This document shows positions 45,401-53,333 of a stretch of DNA of 62,020 nucleotides, piece by piece. Both the position numbers and the translations under genes were made by a program. The first letter of the stretch is position 1; each line of letters begins with the position of its first letter. Source of the DNA: JAFGJQ01 sp964586145 (GTDB lineage Bacteria; Planctomycetota; Phycisphaerae; UBA1845); NCBI GenBank assembly GCA_964586145.1, contig CAZPHH010000019.1:1-62020 (forward strand). The letters are read 5' to 3'. Under the pieces are notes generated by a model, which did no database searches, was not told where the DNA came from, and worked only from the letters and a program-made list of their open reading frames with translations.

Positions 45401-46455
45401 GCGCCGTCGGCCGGGTCCGCGGGGGCCGCGTCTTCGCCCCGGGACTTCACGTCCTGCCGACGTTTGCGAATCCAGTATTCGATCTCGTCGGGGGACCGGG
45501 CGAGCGTCAGTGCGGCCGGGCCGGCGTTGCAGCCGAATTCACAACTCAGACAGTCAACCAGCAGCGGCGCGTGGTCCTGCTGGAGCGCGCCGGGCAACCC
45601 CCGCAGGTATTCGTAGACGCCCGGGCTGCCTTCGATCCGGCGGGCCTGTTCGGCCAGCTCCGGCATCCAGCGCTGGGCCGTCTCGAGCAGGCCGCCCGGG
45701 GTGGAGAACGAGACCGCGCGTTCGGCCGACGGGTTCTCGAATGTTCCTGCGGGCTCGCGCGACAGGTCGATGCCGTTTTCCTGCAGGTACCGGGCCAGGG
45801 ATTGGTAGGTGATGTTGTAGTCGCCGCACCCGCCTTCGGCGAGTTCGCGTTTTTTGGCGGCACAAGGTGAGATGGCGGCGATCCGGCAATCGGCGAACTG
45901 CGGGTAGTACGTCCGGATCATCTTGACGGTGTGGAGCATCGGCGAGTCGACGGGGGGCAGATGCTCCAGCAACTCCGGATGGTACGTCTGGACGAATGTG
46001 ACAATGGCGGGGCACGGGGAGGCAATGACCAGGCGGGGGTTCTTCGTTCGGATGTGCTCGACCAGGGAGTACGCCGTCAGCTCAGCGCCGAAACTCACGT
46101 CGAATGCGGCCCGCAGGCCCTTGGCCTTCAGCCAGCCGATGAGGTTCAGGTACGTTTCGGGGAAGCTTGCCGCCGCCGAGGGCGCGACGATTCCGACGAT
46201 GGGCACACCGTCGGCGAGATCCGCGATGAACGCGTCGAAGTCGTCCACGCAGCGGCGGGCCTGGTGCAGACAGGCTTTGAGGCAGTTGCCGCAGCCGATG
46301 CAGGTGTCGGCGTCAACCTTTACGTAGTCGCCGCTACCGTCGTTGCAGTACTTGACCGGACAGGCCGAAATGCAGGCGTGGCAGTTGACGCACTTGTCTT
46401 TGTCAACGGCGATGACCGGCGGCTGAGTTGTCGGCAAGCCGTCCGCGAAATCCAA
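42451..46455 (-). CDS. [FeFe]-hydrogenase-like sensor fused to PAS/GAF hybrid histidine kinase, receiver and HPt domains
   Basis: 1,334 residues from TTG 46455, which has a strong AGGGAGGT site; ATGs at 46503 and 46524 lack one. Order from the TTG: two [4Fe-4S] ferredoxin motifs (Cys 22/25/28/32 and 52/55/58/62). Then a hydrogenase-like H-cluster domain with L1 SPCP (Cys148), L2 SPCAAKKRE (Cys198) and L3 CEFGC (Cys305, Cys309). The proton-transfer Cys of active enzymes is Pro here. Then a further Cys motif (407/410/415/432), PAS (about 450-565), GAF (about 630-775), HisKA (His804 in MSHEIRTP), HATPase with GGTGLGLSICK, a receiver with Asp1098 in LMDGRMP, and HPt (His1265 in AHKLKG). It probably senses hydrogen or redox state and starts a phosphorelay. 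The output regulator is not in the window. Confidence 0.92.
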   Translation of the reverse strand: MDFADGLPTTQPPVIAVDKDKCVNCHACISACPVKYCNDGSGDYVKVDADTCIGCGNCLKACLHQARRCVDDFDAFIADLADGVPIVGIVAPSAAASFPETYLNLIGWLKAKGLRAAFDVSFGAELTAYSLVEHIRTKNPRLVIASPCPAIVTFVQTYHPELLEHLPPVDSPMLHTVKMIRTYYPQFADCRIAAISPCAAKKRELAEGGCGDYNITYQSLARYLQENGIDLSREPAGTFENPSAERAVSFSTPGGLLETAQRWMPELAEQARRIEGSPGVYEYLRGLPGALQQDHAPLLVDCLSCEFGCNAGPAALTLARSPDEIEYWIRKRRQDVKSRGEDAAPADPADGARDITATIRQYWQNGLYTRQYTDQHGRNRIRIPDERSRWVILGQMHKYSEADLYNCTACGYLSCEGMATAIYNGKNKPENCHFYLAREREISHREMIEREKRFRNILTTCIEGFVSVDNDFVIQEVNPALCRMLGMGPDRLIGRCLRDLTDDSGKAEFDRQLELRKAGNSSVYEIRMIRGDGKTVDCIFSASPIRDGNNRRVGSFAMVTDITARKQAEEALRTARDDLEQRVQTRTAELARTNEDLHVEVAERKRAEATRHLNELRLEAMLRLYSMKERSVKEISDFALENAVAITESRIGYLAFLNEDESVLTMYSWSKSAMAECAIVDKPVEYPVHTTGLWGEAVRQRRPIITNDYAAPNPHKKGAPPGHVKIVRHMNVPVFDGDRIVLVAGVGNKAADYDDMDVRQLTLLMNGTWDIIRLKRSREALQAAKEAAEAATRAKSDFLAVMSHEIRTPMSGVIGMLDVLLKSPQPPDQQHHTRMARDSAELLLAILEDILDTSRIEAGKLSLEAIPFHPREVLLQTVESFQLRAQAKGLTLTCNVDGDVPQTLIGDPTRLRQVLNNLIGNAVKFTDQGGVIIHAACNERTAGEGLLEVSVRDSGVGIAPHALARLFEKFHQADTSTTRRYGGTGLGLSICKGLIDLMGGTIEVESEPGRGSLFRFRVRLPIASPEQSAITSRKDRPVGPEPRHDRCLRVLYAEDDQTNQAIIRILVERMGHQIDTVNDGQEAVAALSAKRYDAVLMDGRMPVMDGFAATRAIRDRSSFVLDHDVYIIALTANTSAADRERCLTAGMNDYLRKPVKGTELFDALARAIRHLTSRGATLPALSAPTAECPAAAPADPPPAHALPAPTAPPDPTPPIDLATAIHELGGRDVVDGLLARFLTDAETQLETLQTALEPLERKALEHIAHKLKGAAAAMKAAPLAHRSAQLEAAAATAELAELQQLARSVAEELQRLGSIAQNTPKSAQNAEPTQSGHP

Positions 46456-47034
46456 AGAGACCTCCCTTGCGCGCAAACACCCCCCGTATTCCGCCTTATT
46501 CATCGGAGAACGACGAAACCGCATTCAGTGCAAAGGCGCGGCGGGTGACGCCTGATTCGCGAGGGTTTACCGGTCCTGCCGGCCTTGTACGGGCCGGCCC
46601 GGGGCCGCTGGGTGCGGAACCCGGTGGTTGGGCAGGGAGCCGTCTGGTCGGCCGCGAACAGGGTGCGGCGAACCCGGCCGCTCTCTGGGTTTCGTCGAAC
46701 CTTCCCGGAGTGGTGTGACCTGGTGAGGATGCATCGTCACCGGGGCTGGCCCGCCTCGGCGCAGGGGCCGGTTGGGGCGCGAGCAACTCACCGTGGGGGC
46801 AAGGACGAAGTTCGTGGCGGCCCTCGAACCCGGGACAACGAAGTCCATGCACACATAACGTCTAACCATATATTTTGGAATAGTTTACGGACCACCTTCG
46901 CGTTTCGGGCGTCCTGCCTTGGCGCTACGCTTGTCGGGTGCCAGAGGATGGGTTGCCTGGCGACCGGCCGCCGATCTTGGCCGGAACCTGCTCGGCCATG
47001 CGGCAAAAAAAGGCACCGATAACCAGAAAGTTAA
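46456..47034 (+). other. Intergenic region before the GH16-like gene
   Basis: No supported gene. GC-rich to about 46850, then AT-rich (for example CCATATATTTTGG near 46864-46876), with the promoter and operator of the downstream gene at its end. A GGGTTCGAGG-like word on the minus strand near 46825 superficially resembles a tRNA T-arm but no tRNA folds around it. Confidence 0.4.
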
Positions 47035-47063
47035 TTGACTTAATAAAGATACTTAATTAGGAT
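47035..47063 (+). promoter_or_regulatory. Candidate promoter of the GH16-like gene
   Basis: TTGACT (47035-47040), a 17-base spacer and TAGGAT (47058-47063), about 125 bases before the ATG. Confidence 0.5.
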
Positions 47064-47072
47064 GCCTAATTA
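47054..47072 (+). promoter_or_regulatory. Perfect palindromic operator over the -10 box of the GH16-like gene
   Basis: Eight-base arms TAATTAGG and CCTAATTA around ATG, with no mismatch. It covers the -10 and the transcription start. A strong regulator site; the regulator is not encoded next to it. Confidence 0.6.
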
Positions 47073-47186
47073 TCAGCCTGATCCTGTCGAGGATCGGCGA
47101 TGCCGGATCGCAGTACGCCGGGGCGTCCGAACGGGCTGCGGATCTCGTTTGGCCTCCGGATCACCTCATCAGCGAAAGGCACTGCA

Positions 47187-50100
47187 ATGCACGCGCGGTC
47201 AAAAGGGATTGCCATCGGTGTATGCCTTCTTCTGCCGTGCCTGGCGTCACAAGGCGTCAGCGCGCAGCAATGGGACTTCGAGTCGCCGCTTGGACTGGCC
47301 GACTGGGAAAACGACAGCTCCCCGCCGACGGCCGACACGTTCGAGCTGACCACCTTCGATTCCAGAAGCGTCCTGACCGTCACGGCCGAGGCCAACACCA
47401 ACGACCGGGTGAAGGTGCGGACCGTCGACACGTTCCGGACGGGCACGTACGAGTGGCACGTCTACATTCCGACGATGCAGGAGCAGGGGGCTACCAACGC
47501 CATCGCGGCGTTCCTGTACTCCGAGCAGTCGGGCGACGACACCAGCGCCCGCGAGATCGACTTCGAGATCGGAGAGGGCACGTCGGCCGATCGACAGCAG
47601 TACAACGTGCCGGCCGGTCACCTGCTGTGCTGGATGACCGTCCAGCGGGACGACAGTTCCGGGACTGCGCTGGATCAGATCGCCTTTCAGCCGGAGAATC
47701 CGGCGGACCACGTCGCCCGCGGGTACTGGTACACGTACACGATCGAACTGAAGAAGGACTCGTGGGGCCGGTACGTGGTGTCGTGGTACATTCAGAAGGA
47801 GGGCGGCCCCGTCATGAAGGGCCGGCGCGACGCCATCTGCAACTACGGTCCGGGTGACACGGATTTTTGGATCTATTGCAGTTCGGAAAACTTCGACACG
47901 AACTGGATCGGGGACTACAACCCCCCGCAGTCGGACCAGGTGGGCCACTTCGATTGGGTCCGCTTCACGGACGGCGTGACCAACCTGATTACGGATGTGG
48001 AATCGGACACCACCGCCGGCGCCGCGCCGCCCGGGACCGCCGCACGCGAGTGGACCCGGTTCGGCCCGGCGTATGACTCCATCCTGATCGGCCAACCGCC
48101 CGCGCCCGATCCGGTGCTGCTGACCGACCTGTCCGAACCTGATTTCACGGAATGGAGCGAGGCGAATCCGCGGCCCGGCGAGCCCGGCTACGACCCCGAC
48201 CTGCACGGCGGCTTCCCGGATACGGCCATTGACCACGAATGGAGCCGGTTCGGCGCGGCGTTCAACGGCATCTACCTGCTGACCACGTCCGTCGCCGACG
48301 CGCCGACCGTGTACTACAAGGCCCGGCGCACGGGCGGCTCTGCCATGGCGATGGGGCTGGTCTTCCAGGAGACCGACGGCGAGGTATGGATGGCGAAGGT
48401 CCCGCACACGCTGACAGCATCCTGGGTGGAGTACTCCCTGGCGTTGACCAGTGCCAACCTGGAGCTTGCCGATTCGAGCGGCGGGGGCGATCTCGACCAT
48501 CACGTCGCGCTGCTTGGGTTCCAGGTCGTCAAAAACAGCGACAGCGGCACGCCGTCGTTTGATATCGACGATCTGTACTGGGCCTCGGCGCAGCAGCCCG
48601 CAAACAAGATTCTGATCACGGACATTTCGGCCGACACGGTGGGCACCTATCCGCCCGGGTCGGACCGGGCCTGGACGCGGTTCGGGAACGCCTTCAATAC
48701 ACTGGACATTGTGAGCGGCGCTCTGCATGCCGTCACCGACTTCATCAACGGCAGCACGTACAACCTGCGTTACAACGTCGTCGGCACGGAGCTGGACATG
48801 GGCAGCCCGCCGCCGGACCGATACCTGAAAGTGCTCGTGGACTGGAGCGTCGGGTCGTCGCTCGGCATCCGCTACAACATTCCGGACGCGCCGCTGGACA
48901 CCTCGTCCGGCCCCGCCATGTCGTATCGGATCTCGTACGTCAAGGAGCCGGGCGCGACCGGCGATCCGCAGGTGAAGTTCGTGGTGGAGGAGGCGGACGG
49001 GGACGTATGGGAAGGTCGCGTCGCGATCACCCCCACGAGCACGGAGCAGACGTACACCCAGGAGATCGACTTCCGGAAAATGCAGAAGGTGGACGGAAGC
49101 GGCGACGGGGTGCTTGATGCGTCCGCGATCCAGCGGATCGGCTTCAGCCTGCTCGCCGACGGCGCCACGGGCCAGGGCGCGTTCCACATCAACGACATCT
49201 ACTGGCGGGCGACTGTCCCCGTGACGAACAACACCGTGGTGGCCAAGGCGGACTGGGGGCAGGGGGCCTGGTTCGGCGTGCAATACAACCTGCCCGACGC
49301 GCCGTGGGACATCTCGACGGGTCCGGTCGTATCCTACCGGATGAAATACAACAACGTCGGTGAACCGCGGGTCAAGTTCCAGATCTGCGATCAGGACGGC
49401 GAGGTCTGGGAGACGCCGGCCCACAGCCTGACCGACGAGTACGTGACCTATCGGCACGACCTGGAACAGACCACCCTGACCCGCGCCGACGGAAACGCCA
49501 ACAACCAGCCGGACTTTGACGCCGTGGCGCACATCGGCTTTGTGTTCCTCGCCAACGGCGCGTCATCCGGAACGCCGACGTTCCAGATCGACGAGATCTA
49601 CTGGAACGAGGCCCCAAACCCCTCGCTGCCGCTGATCACCAGCATGGAGGACCCGGACCGCGTCTACATCCCCGCCGGCCAGACGGTGCCCGGACTGCCG
49701 CCCGATCCGACTTCCGGCACCTTCCCGGACGGCGTTCCCGACGGCTCGTGGACGCGGTTCGGCGCGCCGTTCGAGTCCCTGCGCATCATCCGCGACCCGG
49801 ACGCCGGCACGGACGGCGATCAGTACCTGGAGCTGACCGCCGACTGGTCCACCACCGAGGGCGACAAGGTCGGTGTGCGCTACCTGCTGTTCAACCACCC
49901 GCTCGACCTGTCCGGCGCGCACTCCATCGTCTACGACATGCGAGCAGACGTGTATGACACGAATACGACGCACCGGATCGCGCTGGTCGAAGGGGACGGG
50001 AACATCTGGCTGGGACCGGCGCGCCCCGTGTATGCCGACTGGACGACGGAGGGCGTGATCCTCGACACGTGCGAACTGACGCTGGAGCCCGGAAGCGGCA

Positions 50101-50489
50101 CCGGCACGGCCCTGGACCTGTCCAACATCGTCATGGTGGGCGTGAACTTCGTGAACGCCGTGTCCACGGGGCGGCAGGTGTTCCGCTTCGACCACGTTCG
50201 CGTCGGGGCGCTGCCCGAGCCCGGCGAGCCGACGATGCGGTGCGTGCGGATCGTGTTCGGCGGCGCCAACGGGTACGTGTCGGGCAACGTGACGGGGCTG
50301 CCTCCCGGAGAGTACTACGTGAAGACCTACGTCGAGACGGATCAGTGGTACTACCAGGGTACCGGCCCGGTGGACGAATTCGGGGATTTCCAGGCCACCG
50401 GATTCTGGGGCACCTGGGGCAACCTGTGGATCATCGTGCATGATGCCAGCGATGATTCCGTGGTGTTTGCCTGGGACCCAATCTTCTGA
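47187..50489 (+). CDS. Large secreted GH16-like modular carbohydrate-active protein
   Basis: A 1,100-residue protein with a Sec signal peptide (cleavage near VSA-QQ, about 26). Residues 27-290 resemble a concanavalin-type GH16 fold: EIDFE at 123-127 matches the GH16 catalytic motif (E-x-D-x-E), and several Trp/Tyr residues are suited to sugar binding. Four modules of roughly 150-230 residues follow. Each begins with an Asp-rich LITD/LITS phrase and a W[TS]RFG-x-[AP][FY] box (EWTRFGPAY, EWSRFGAAF, AWTRFGNAF, SWTRFGAPF) and ends with an ID-[ED]-[IL]-YW-like strand. These are probable carbohydrate-binding beta-sandwiches. The protein likely degrades or binds an external beta-glucan. A GAAAGG ribosome site precedes the ATG. 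Confidence 0.85.
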   Translation: MHARSKGIAIGVCLLLPCLASQGVSAQQWDFESPLGLADWENDSSPPTADTFELTTFDSRSVLTVTAEANTNDRVKVRTVDTFRTGTYEWHVYIPTMQEQGATNAIAAFLYSEQSGDDTSAREIDFEIGEGTSADRQQYNVPAGHLLCWMTVQRDDSSGTALDQIAFQPENPADHVARGYWYTYTIELKKDSWGRYVVSWYIQKEGGPVMKGRRDAICNYGPGDTDFWIYCSSENFDTNWIGDYNPPQSDQVGHFDWVRFTDGVTNLITDVESDTTAGAAPPGTAAREWTRFGPAYDSILIGQPPAPDPVLLTDLSEPDFTEWSEANPRPGEPGYDPDLHGGFPDTAIDHEWSRFGAAFNGIYLLTTSVADAPTVYYKARRTGGSAMAMGLVFQETDGEVWMAKVPHTLTASWVEYSLALTSANLELADSSGGGDLDHHVALLGFQVVKNSDSGTPSFDIDDLYWASAQQPANKILITDISADTVGTYPPGSDRAWTRFGNAFNTLDIVSGALHAVTDFINGSTYNLRYNVVGTELDMGSPPPDRYLKVLVDWSVGSSLGIRYNIPDAPLDTSSGPAMSYRISYVKEPGATGDPQVKFVVEEADGDVWEGRVAITPTSTEQTYTQEIDFRKMQKVDGSGDGVLDASAIQRIGFSLLADGATGQGAFHINDIYWRATVPVTNNTVVAKADWGQGAWFGVQYNLPDAPWDISTGPVVSYRMKYNNVGEPRVKFQICDQDGEVWETPAHSLTDEYVTYRHDLEQTTLTRADGNANNQPDFDAVAHIGFVFLANGASSGTPTFQIDEIYWNEAPNPSLPLITSMEDPDRVYIPAGQTVPGLPPDPTSGTFPDGVPDGSWTRFGAPFESLRIIRDPDAGTDGDQYLELTADWSTTEGDKVGVRYLLFNHPLDLSGAHSIVYDMRADVYDTNTTHRIALVEGDGNIWLGPARPVYADWTTEGVILDTCELTLEPGSGTGTALDLSNIVMVGVNFVNAVSTGRQVFRFDHVRVGALPEPGEPTMRCVRIVFGGANGYVSGNVTGLPPGEYYVKTYVETDQWYYQGTGPVDEFGDFQATGFWGTWGNLWIIVHDASDDSVVFAWDPIF

Positions 50490-50553
50490 GGACCCTCCCG
50501 GCGGTCTGCGGCACCGCCCTCGTGCGGCCGCGTCCGTCGATCCTGACCACGAG

Positions 50554-50573
50554 GCCGGACGTTGAGGTCCGGC
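50554..50573 (+). other. Hairpin in the convergent gap
   Basis: Perfect seven-base arms GCCGGAC and GTCCGGC with a six-base loop. A second perfect hairpin (CGAACG-AGAG-CGTTCG) follows at 50573-50588. Both lie between the GH16-like gene and the NQR operon. Confidence 0.55.
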
Positions 50574-50588
50574 GAACGAGAGCGTTCG

Positions 50589-50630
50589 GAGAAACGGGCT
50601 CCGTGGCTTGCCGCTGCGGGGCCCGTTCTC
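50589..50630. terminator. Long hairpin between convergent operons (probable bidirectional terminator)
   Basis: Nearly perfect arms GAGAAACGGGCTCC (50589-50602) and GGGGCCCGTTCTC (50618-50630) with a loop of about 15 bases. No T-run follows on either strand, so it may act with Rho or as a barrier. Confidence 0.5.
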
Positions 50631-50735
50631 TTGAAAACGTGACCCGACCCAAGGGGCGGGATGCGATCGTCCCTGTCGCCGCGTCGGTCCGCCCACCCGC
50701 TGCGGCAGAACGGCAATCCGCGTCTTCGCTGAGGT

Positions 50736-50945
50736 TCAGCTTCGTCCGGATTGGCACTGGCACTCCGAGTGGACGGGGCCGCAGGCATGCGACTGGTCGT
50801 CGTGCTCTTTGCAGGTGTGGGAGTCCGGGTTTCCGCAGCAGCCCTTACGCAGGCCGCGCTTGCCGAAAATCAGCCCGATCGACAGGGCGAACAGCACGAT
50901 CGCGAACAGCGCGATCGTCGCGATCAGCACGGTCAGCATGGACAT
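50736..50945 (-). CDS. nqrM: Na(+)-NQR maturation protein NqrM
   Basis: A 69-residue protein with one N-terminal membrane helix (about 3-27), followed by GKRGLRKGCCGNPDSHTCKEHDDQSHACGPVHSECQC, a cysteine-rich tail. NqrM has this layout and is thought to deliver iron for the cluster between NqrD and NqrE; that is family knowledge. The position directly after apbE in an nqr operon is the classical one and supports the name. It is 15 bases after the apbE stop. Confidence 0.85.
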   Translation of the reverse strand: MSMLTVLIATIALFAIVLFALSIGLIFGKRGLRKGCCGNPDSHTCKEHDDQSHACGPVHSECQCQSGRS

Positions 50946-50960
50946 GCGCAGCGCCTCCGA

Positions 50961-52061
50961 TCAGGGCTTGGCCGGGGTGGCCGCCAGCGTTGAGAAGGCG
51001 TTCGTGGCTCGCTCAACGATGTCTCCCTCGGCGGTTCGCACCAGGAACAGAGCGGCCATCCCCCGAGCCTCCGCGAGATTGTAGCCCTCGTCCGGCCCCA
51101 GGACCATCAGTGCGGTCGCCCACGCGTCGGCCACCATGGCCCGGGCATCGAGGACGGTGACCGAGGCCAGGGCGTGCTCGACCGGCCCGCCCGTGCGGGG
51201 ATCGATCATGTGGGAGTACACGCGGCCATCCGCGATGTAATAGTTGCGGTAATCCCCGGACGTGGCCAGGGCGCGGTCGGCCAGTTCGATTGCGCGCATC
51301 ACCACGCGCCGGCCGTCCCGCGTTGGCCGTTCGATTCCGATGCGCCAGACTCGCCCCTCCGGGTTTCGCCCGGCCGCGCGCACTTCACCGCCGATTTCGA
51401 CCATGTAGTCCGTCAGGCCGTCGGCCTCCAGCACCGCCACGACCCGGTCGACGCCGTAGCCCTTGGCGATGCCGGCCAGATCGCAATACACGTCGGCGTG
51501 CGTCTTGCGGAGGGTCCGCGACTGCGGATCCAGCACCAGCAGCCGGTACCCCACGCGTTGCCGCAGCGTCTCCAATTCCTCAGTGGTCGGTGGTTCGGGC
51601 GGCTCCGGCGGGGGACCGAAGCCGTACGCGTTGACCAGCGGCCCCACGGTGACGTCGAAGGCCCCGGCGGATTGGTCGCTGACGGCCAGCGCCGCCTCGA
51701 ACACCTCGAACGTCTCCGGGGAAAGCTCGAACGGCACGTCGGCAGGGCTTTGGTTGAACTGCGACAACTCCGAATCCGGCCGGTAGGTGGACATCCTGGC
51801 GTTGACGTCGGCGAGACAGGTTTCGATCCGGCGGGCCAGCCGGTCCGTTTCCTCCTGCGGCCACCGGCGGCCTTCCGGCTTCCGGAAACGGACCGTGTAC
51901 GTGGTCCCCATCGTCTCGCCCTGGAGGGTTTCTTGACGGCGGGTCTGCGCGGTGGGAATGAGCAGCAGAAACAACACCGCCGCGATGGTCAACAGCAGGA
52001 CGCGGAGCTTCCGGGCGATGGGGACTCGCGTGCCGTGGATTTCGTTCTTCGGCATGGTCAT
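50961..52061 (-). CDS. apbE: FAD:protein FMN transferase ApbE
   Basis: A 366-residue protein that attaches FMN covalently to threonine in NqrB and NqrC. An N-terminal signal anchor (about 18-38) directs it to the periplasm. The ApbE domain has ETMGTTYTVRF, the FAD-binding region ending VDRVVAVLEADGLTDYMVEIGGEVRAAG and the late SHMIDPRTGGPV with Thr in the typical place. The ATG overlaps the nqrF stop by four bases. Its targets in this operon carry the expected SGxT motifs. Confidence 0.93.
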   Translation of the reverse strand: MTMPKNEIHGTRVPIARKLRVLLLTIAAVLFLLLIPTAQTRRQETLQGETMGTTYTVRFRKPEGRRWPQEETDRLARRIETCLADVNARMSTYRPDSELSQFNQSPADVPFELSPETFEVFEAALAVSDQSAGAFDVTVGPLVNAYGFGPPPEPPEPPTTEELETLRQRVGYRLLVLDPQSRTLRKTHADVYCDLAGIAKGYGVDRVVAVLEADGLTDYMVEIGGEVRAAGRNPEGRVWRIGIERPTRDGRRVVMRAIELADRALATSGDYRNYYIADGRVYSHMIDPRTGGPVEHALASVTVLDARAMVADAWATALMVLGPDEGYNLAEARGMAALFLVRTAEGDIVERATNAFSTLAATPAKP

Positions 52062-53293
52062 ATGCCGAAATCGTCCAGCATGATGCTTTCGCGTTCGACG
52101 CCCTGTTCGATGAGCATGGCGATGCAGGCGTCATTCATCATGGGCGGGCCGCAGAGATAGTACTCGATATCCTCCGGGGCCGGATGGTCTTTCAAGTAGT
52201 TGTCGCGGACGACCGCGTGGATGAAGCCCGTGAGGCCCTGCCACCGGTCTTCCGGCATCGGCTCCGACAGGGCGACGTGCCACTGGAAGTTGTCGTTTTC
52301 GGCGGCAATTCCGTCAAAATCCTCGACGTAGAACATCTCCCGCAGGCTTCGGGCCCCGTACCAGAACGTGACCTTGCGTCGGGTCCGGAGCCGCTTGAAC
52401 TGGTCGAAGATGTGCGACCGCATGGGGGCCATGCCCGCGCCGCCGCCGATGAACAGCATCTCGTTGTCCGTTTCCCGGGCGAAGAACTCGCCGAAGGGCC
52501 CCTTGATCGTGACCTTGTCTCCGGGCTTGAGATTGAAGATGTAGGAGGACATGCGCCCGGGCGGGACTTTGTCCATCGCGTTCCACGGCGGCAGGGCGAT
52601 GCGCACGTTGAGCATCACGATGTCGTCCTCTTCGGGGTAGCTGGCCATGGAATAGGCACGCTCGACGGGCTCGTCCACGGCGGACACCAGTCGCCAGAGG
52701 TTCAGCTTGTCCCAGTCGGGGCGGTACATCTCGGCGACGTCGAAGTCCTGGAACCGCACGTTGTGCGGCGGCGCCGCGATCTGGATGTATCCGCCCGCCC
52801 GGAACGGGATGCGCTGCCCCTCCGGCAGCTTCAGCACCAGCTCCTTGATGAACGTCGCGACGTTGTCGTTGGAGCGGACCGTACACTCCCATTGCCGGAC
52901 GTTGAACACCTCCGGCGGGATGAGAATCCGCATGGGGTTCTTGACCTTGACCTGGCAGCTCAGCCGCTCGCCCTCCCGGGCCTCCTTTCGGGAGATGTGG
53001 CTCAATTCGGTCGGCAGAATCGAACCGCCGCCCTCGAGCACCTTGACCGTGCACACGCCGCACGTGCCTTTGCCGCCGCACGCCGAAGGGATGAAGATCT
53101 TCCGGCTGCCCAGCGTGTTCAGCAACGTGTTGCCCGCCGGCACTTCGATCCGGTTGTCCGGGTCGTCGTTGATGTCAATGGTCACTTCGCCGGTGTTCAC
53201 CAGCCGGGCTTTGGCCACCAGCAGGACGCCCACCAACGACAGGATGACCCCGGAGAACATCAGCACACCCAGGAGAACGGTCAGCAATCCCAT
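52058..53293 (-). CDS. nqrF: Na(+)-translocating NADH:quinone reductase subunit F
   Basis: A 411-residue subunit that takes electrons from NADH into the complex. An N-terminal membrane helix (3-27) is followed by a 2Fe-2S ferredoxin domain with Cys72, Cys78, Cys81 and Cys113 (Cx5Cx2C plus distal Cys). Next come an FAD domain with RAYSMASYP and an NADH domain with GGAGMAPMRSHIFDQ. The C-terminal EYYLCGPPMMND is typical of ferredoxin-NADP reductases. Length matches NqrF (about 407). Gap to nqrE 40 bases. Confidence 0.96.
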   Translation of the reverse strand: MGLLTVLLGVLMFSGVILSLVGVLLVAKARLVNTGEVTIDINDDPDNRIEVPAGNTLLNTLGSRKIFIPSACGGKGTCGVCTVKVLEGGGSILPTELSHISRKEAREGERLSCQVKVKNPMRILIPPEVFNVRQWECTVRSNDNVATFIKELVLKLPEGQRIPFRAGGYIQIAAPPHNVRFQDFDVAEMYRPDWDKLNLWRLVSAVDEPVERAYSMASYPEEDDIVMLNVRIALPPWNAMDKVPPGRMSSYIFNLKPGDKVTIKGPFGEFFARETDNEMLFIGGGAGMAPMRSHIFDQFKRLRTRRKVTFWYGARSLREMFYVEDFDGIAAENDNFQWHVALSEPMPEDRWQGLTGFIHAVVRDNYLKDHPAPEDIEYYLCGPPMMNDACIAMLIEQGVERESIMLDDFGI

Positions 53294-53333
53294 CGGTCAC
53301 TCATCCTTTGGACGGCGGCACGGGGCGCTCGCG

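Noticed and set aside
46780..46880. tRNA gene on the minus strand
   Set aside because: A GGTTCGAGG word is present but the T-stem does not pair and no acceptor or anticodon stem can be drawn.
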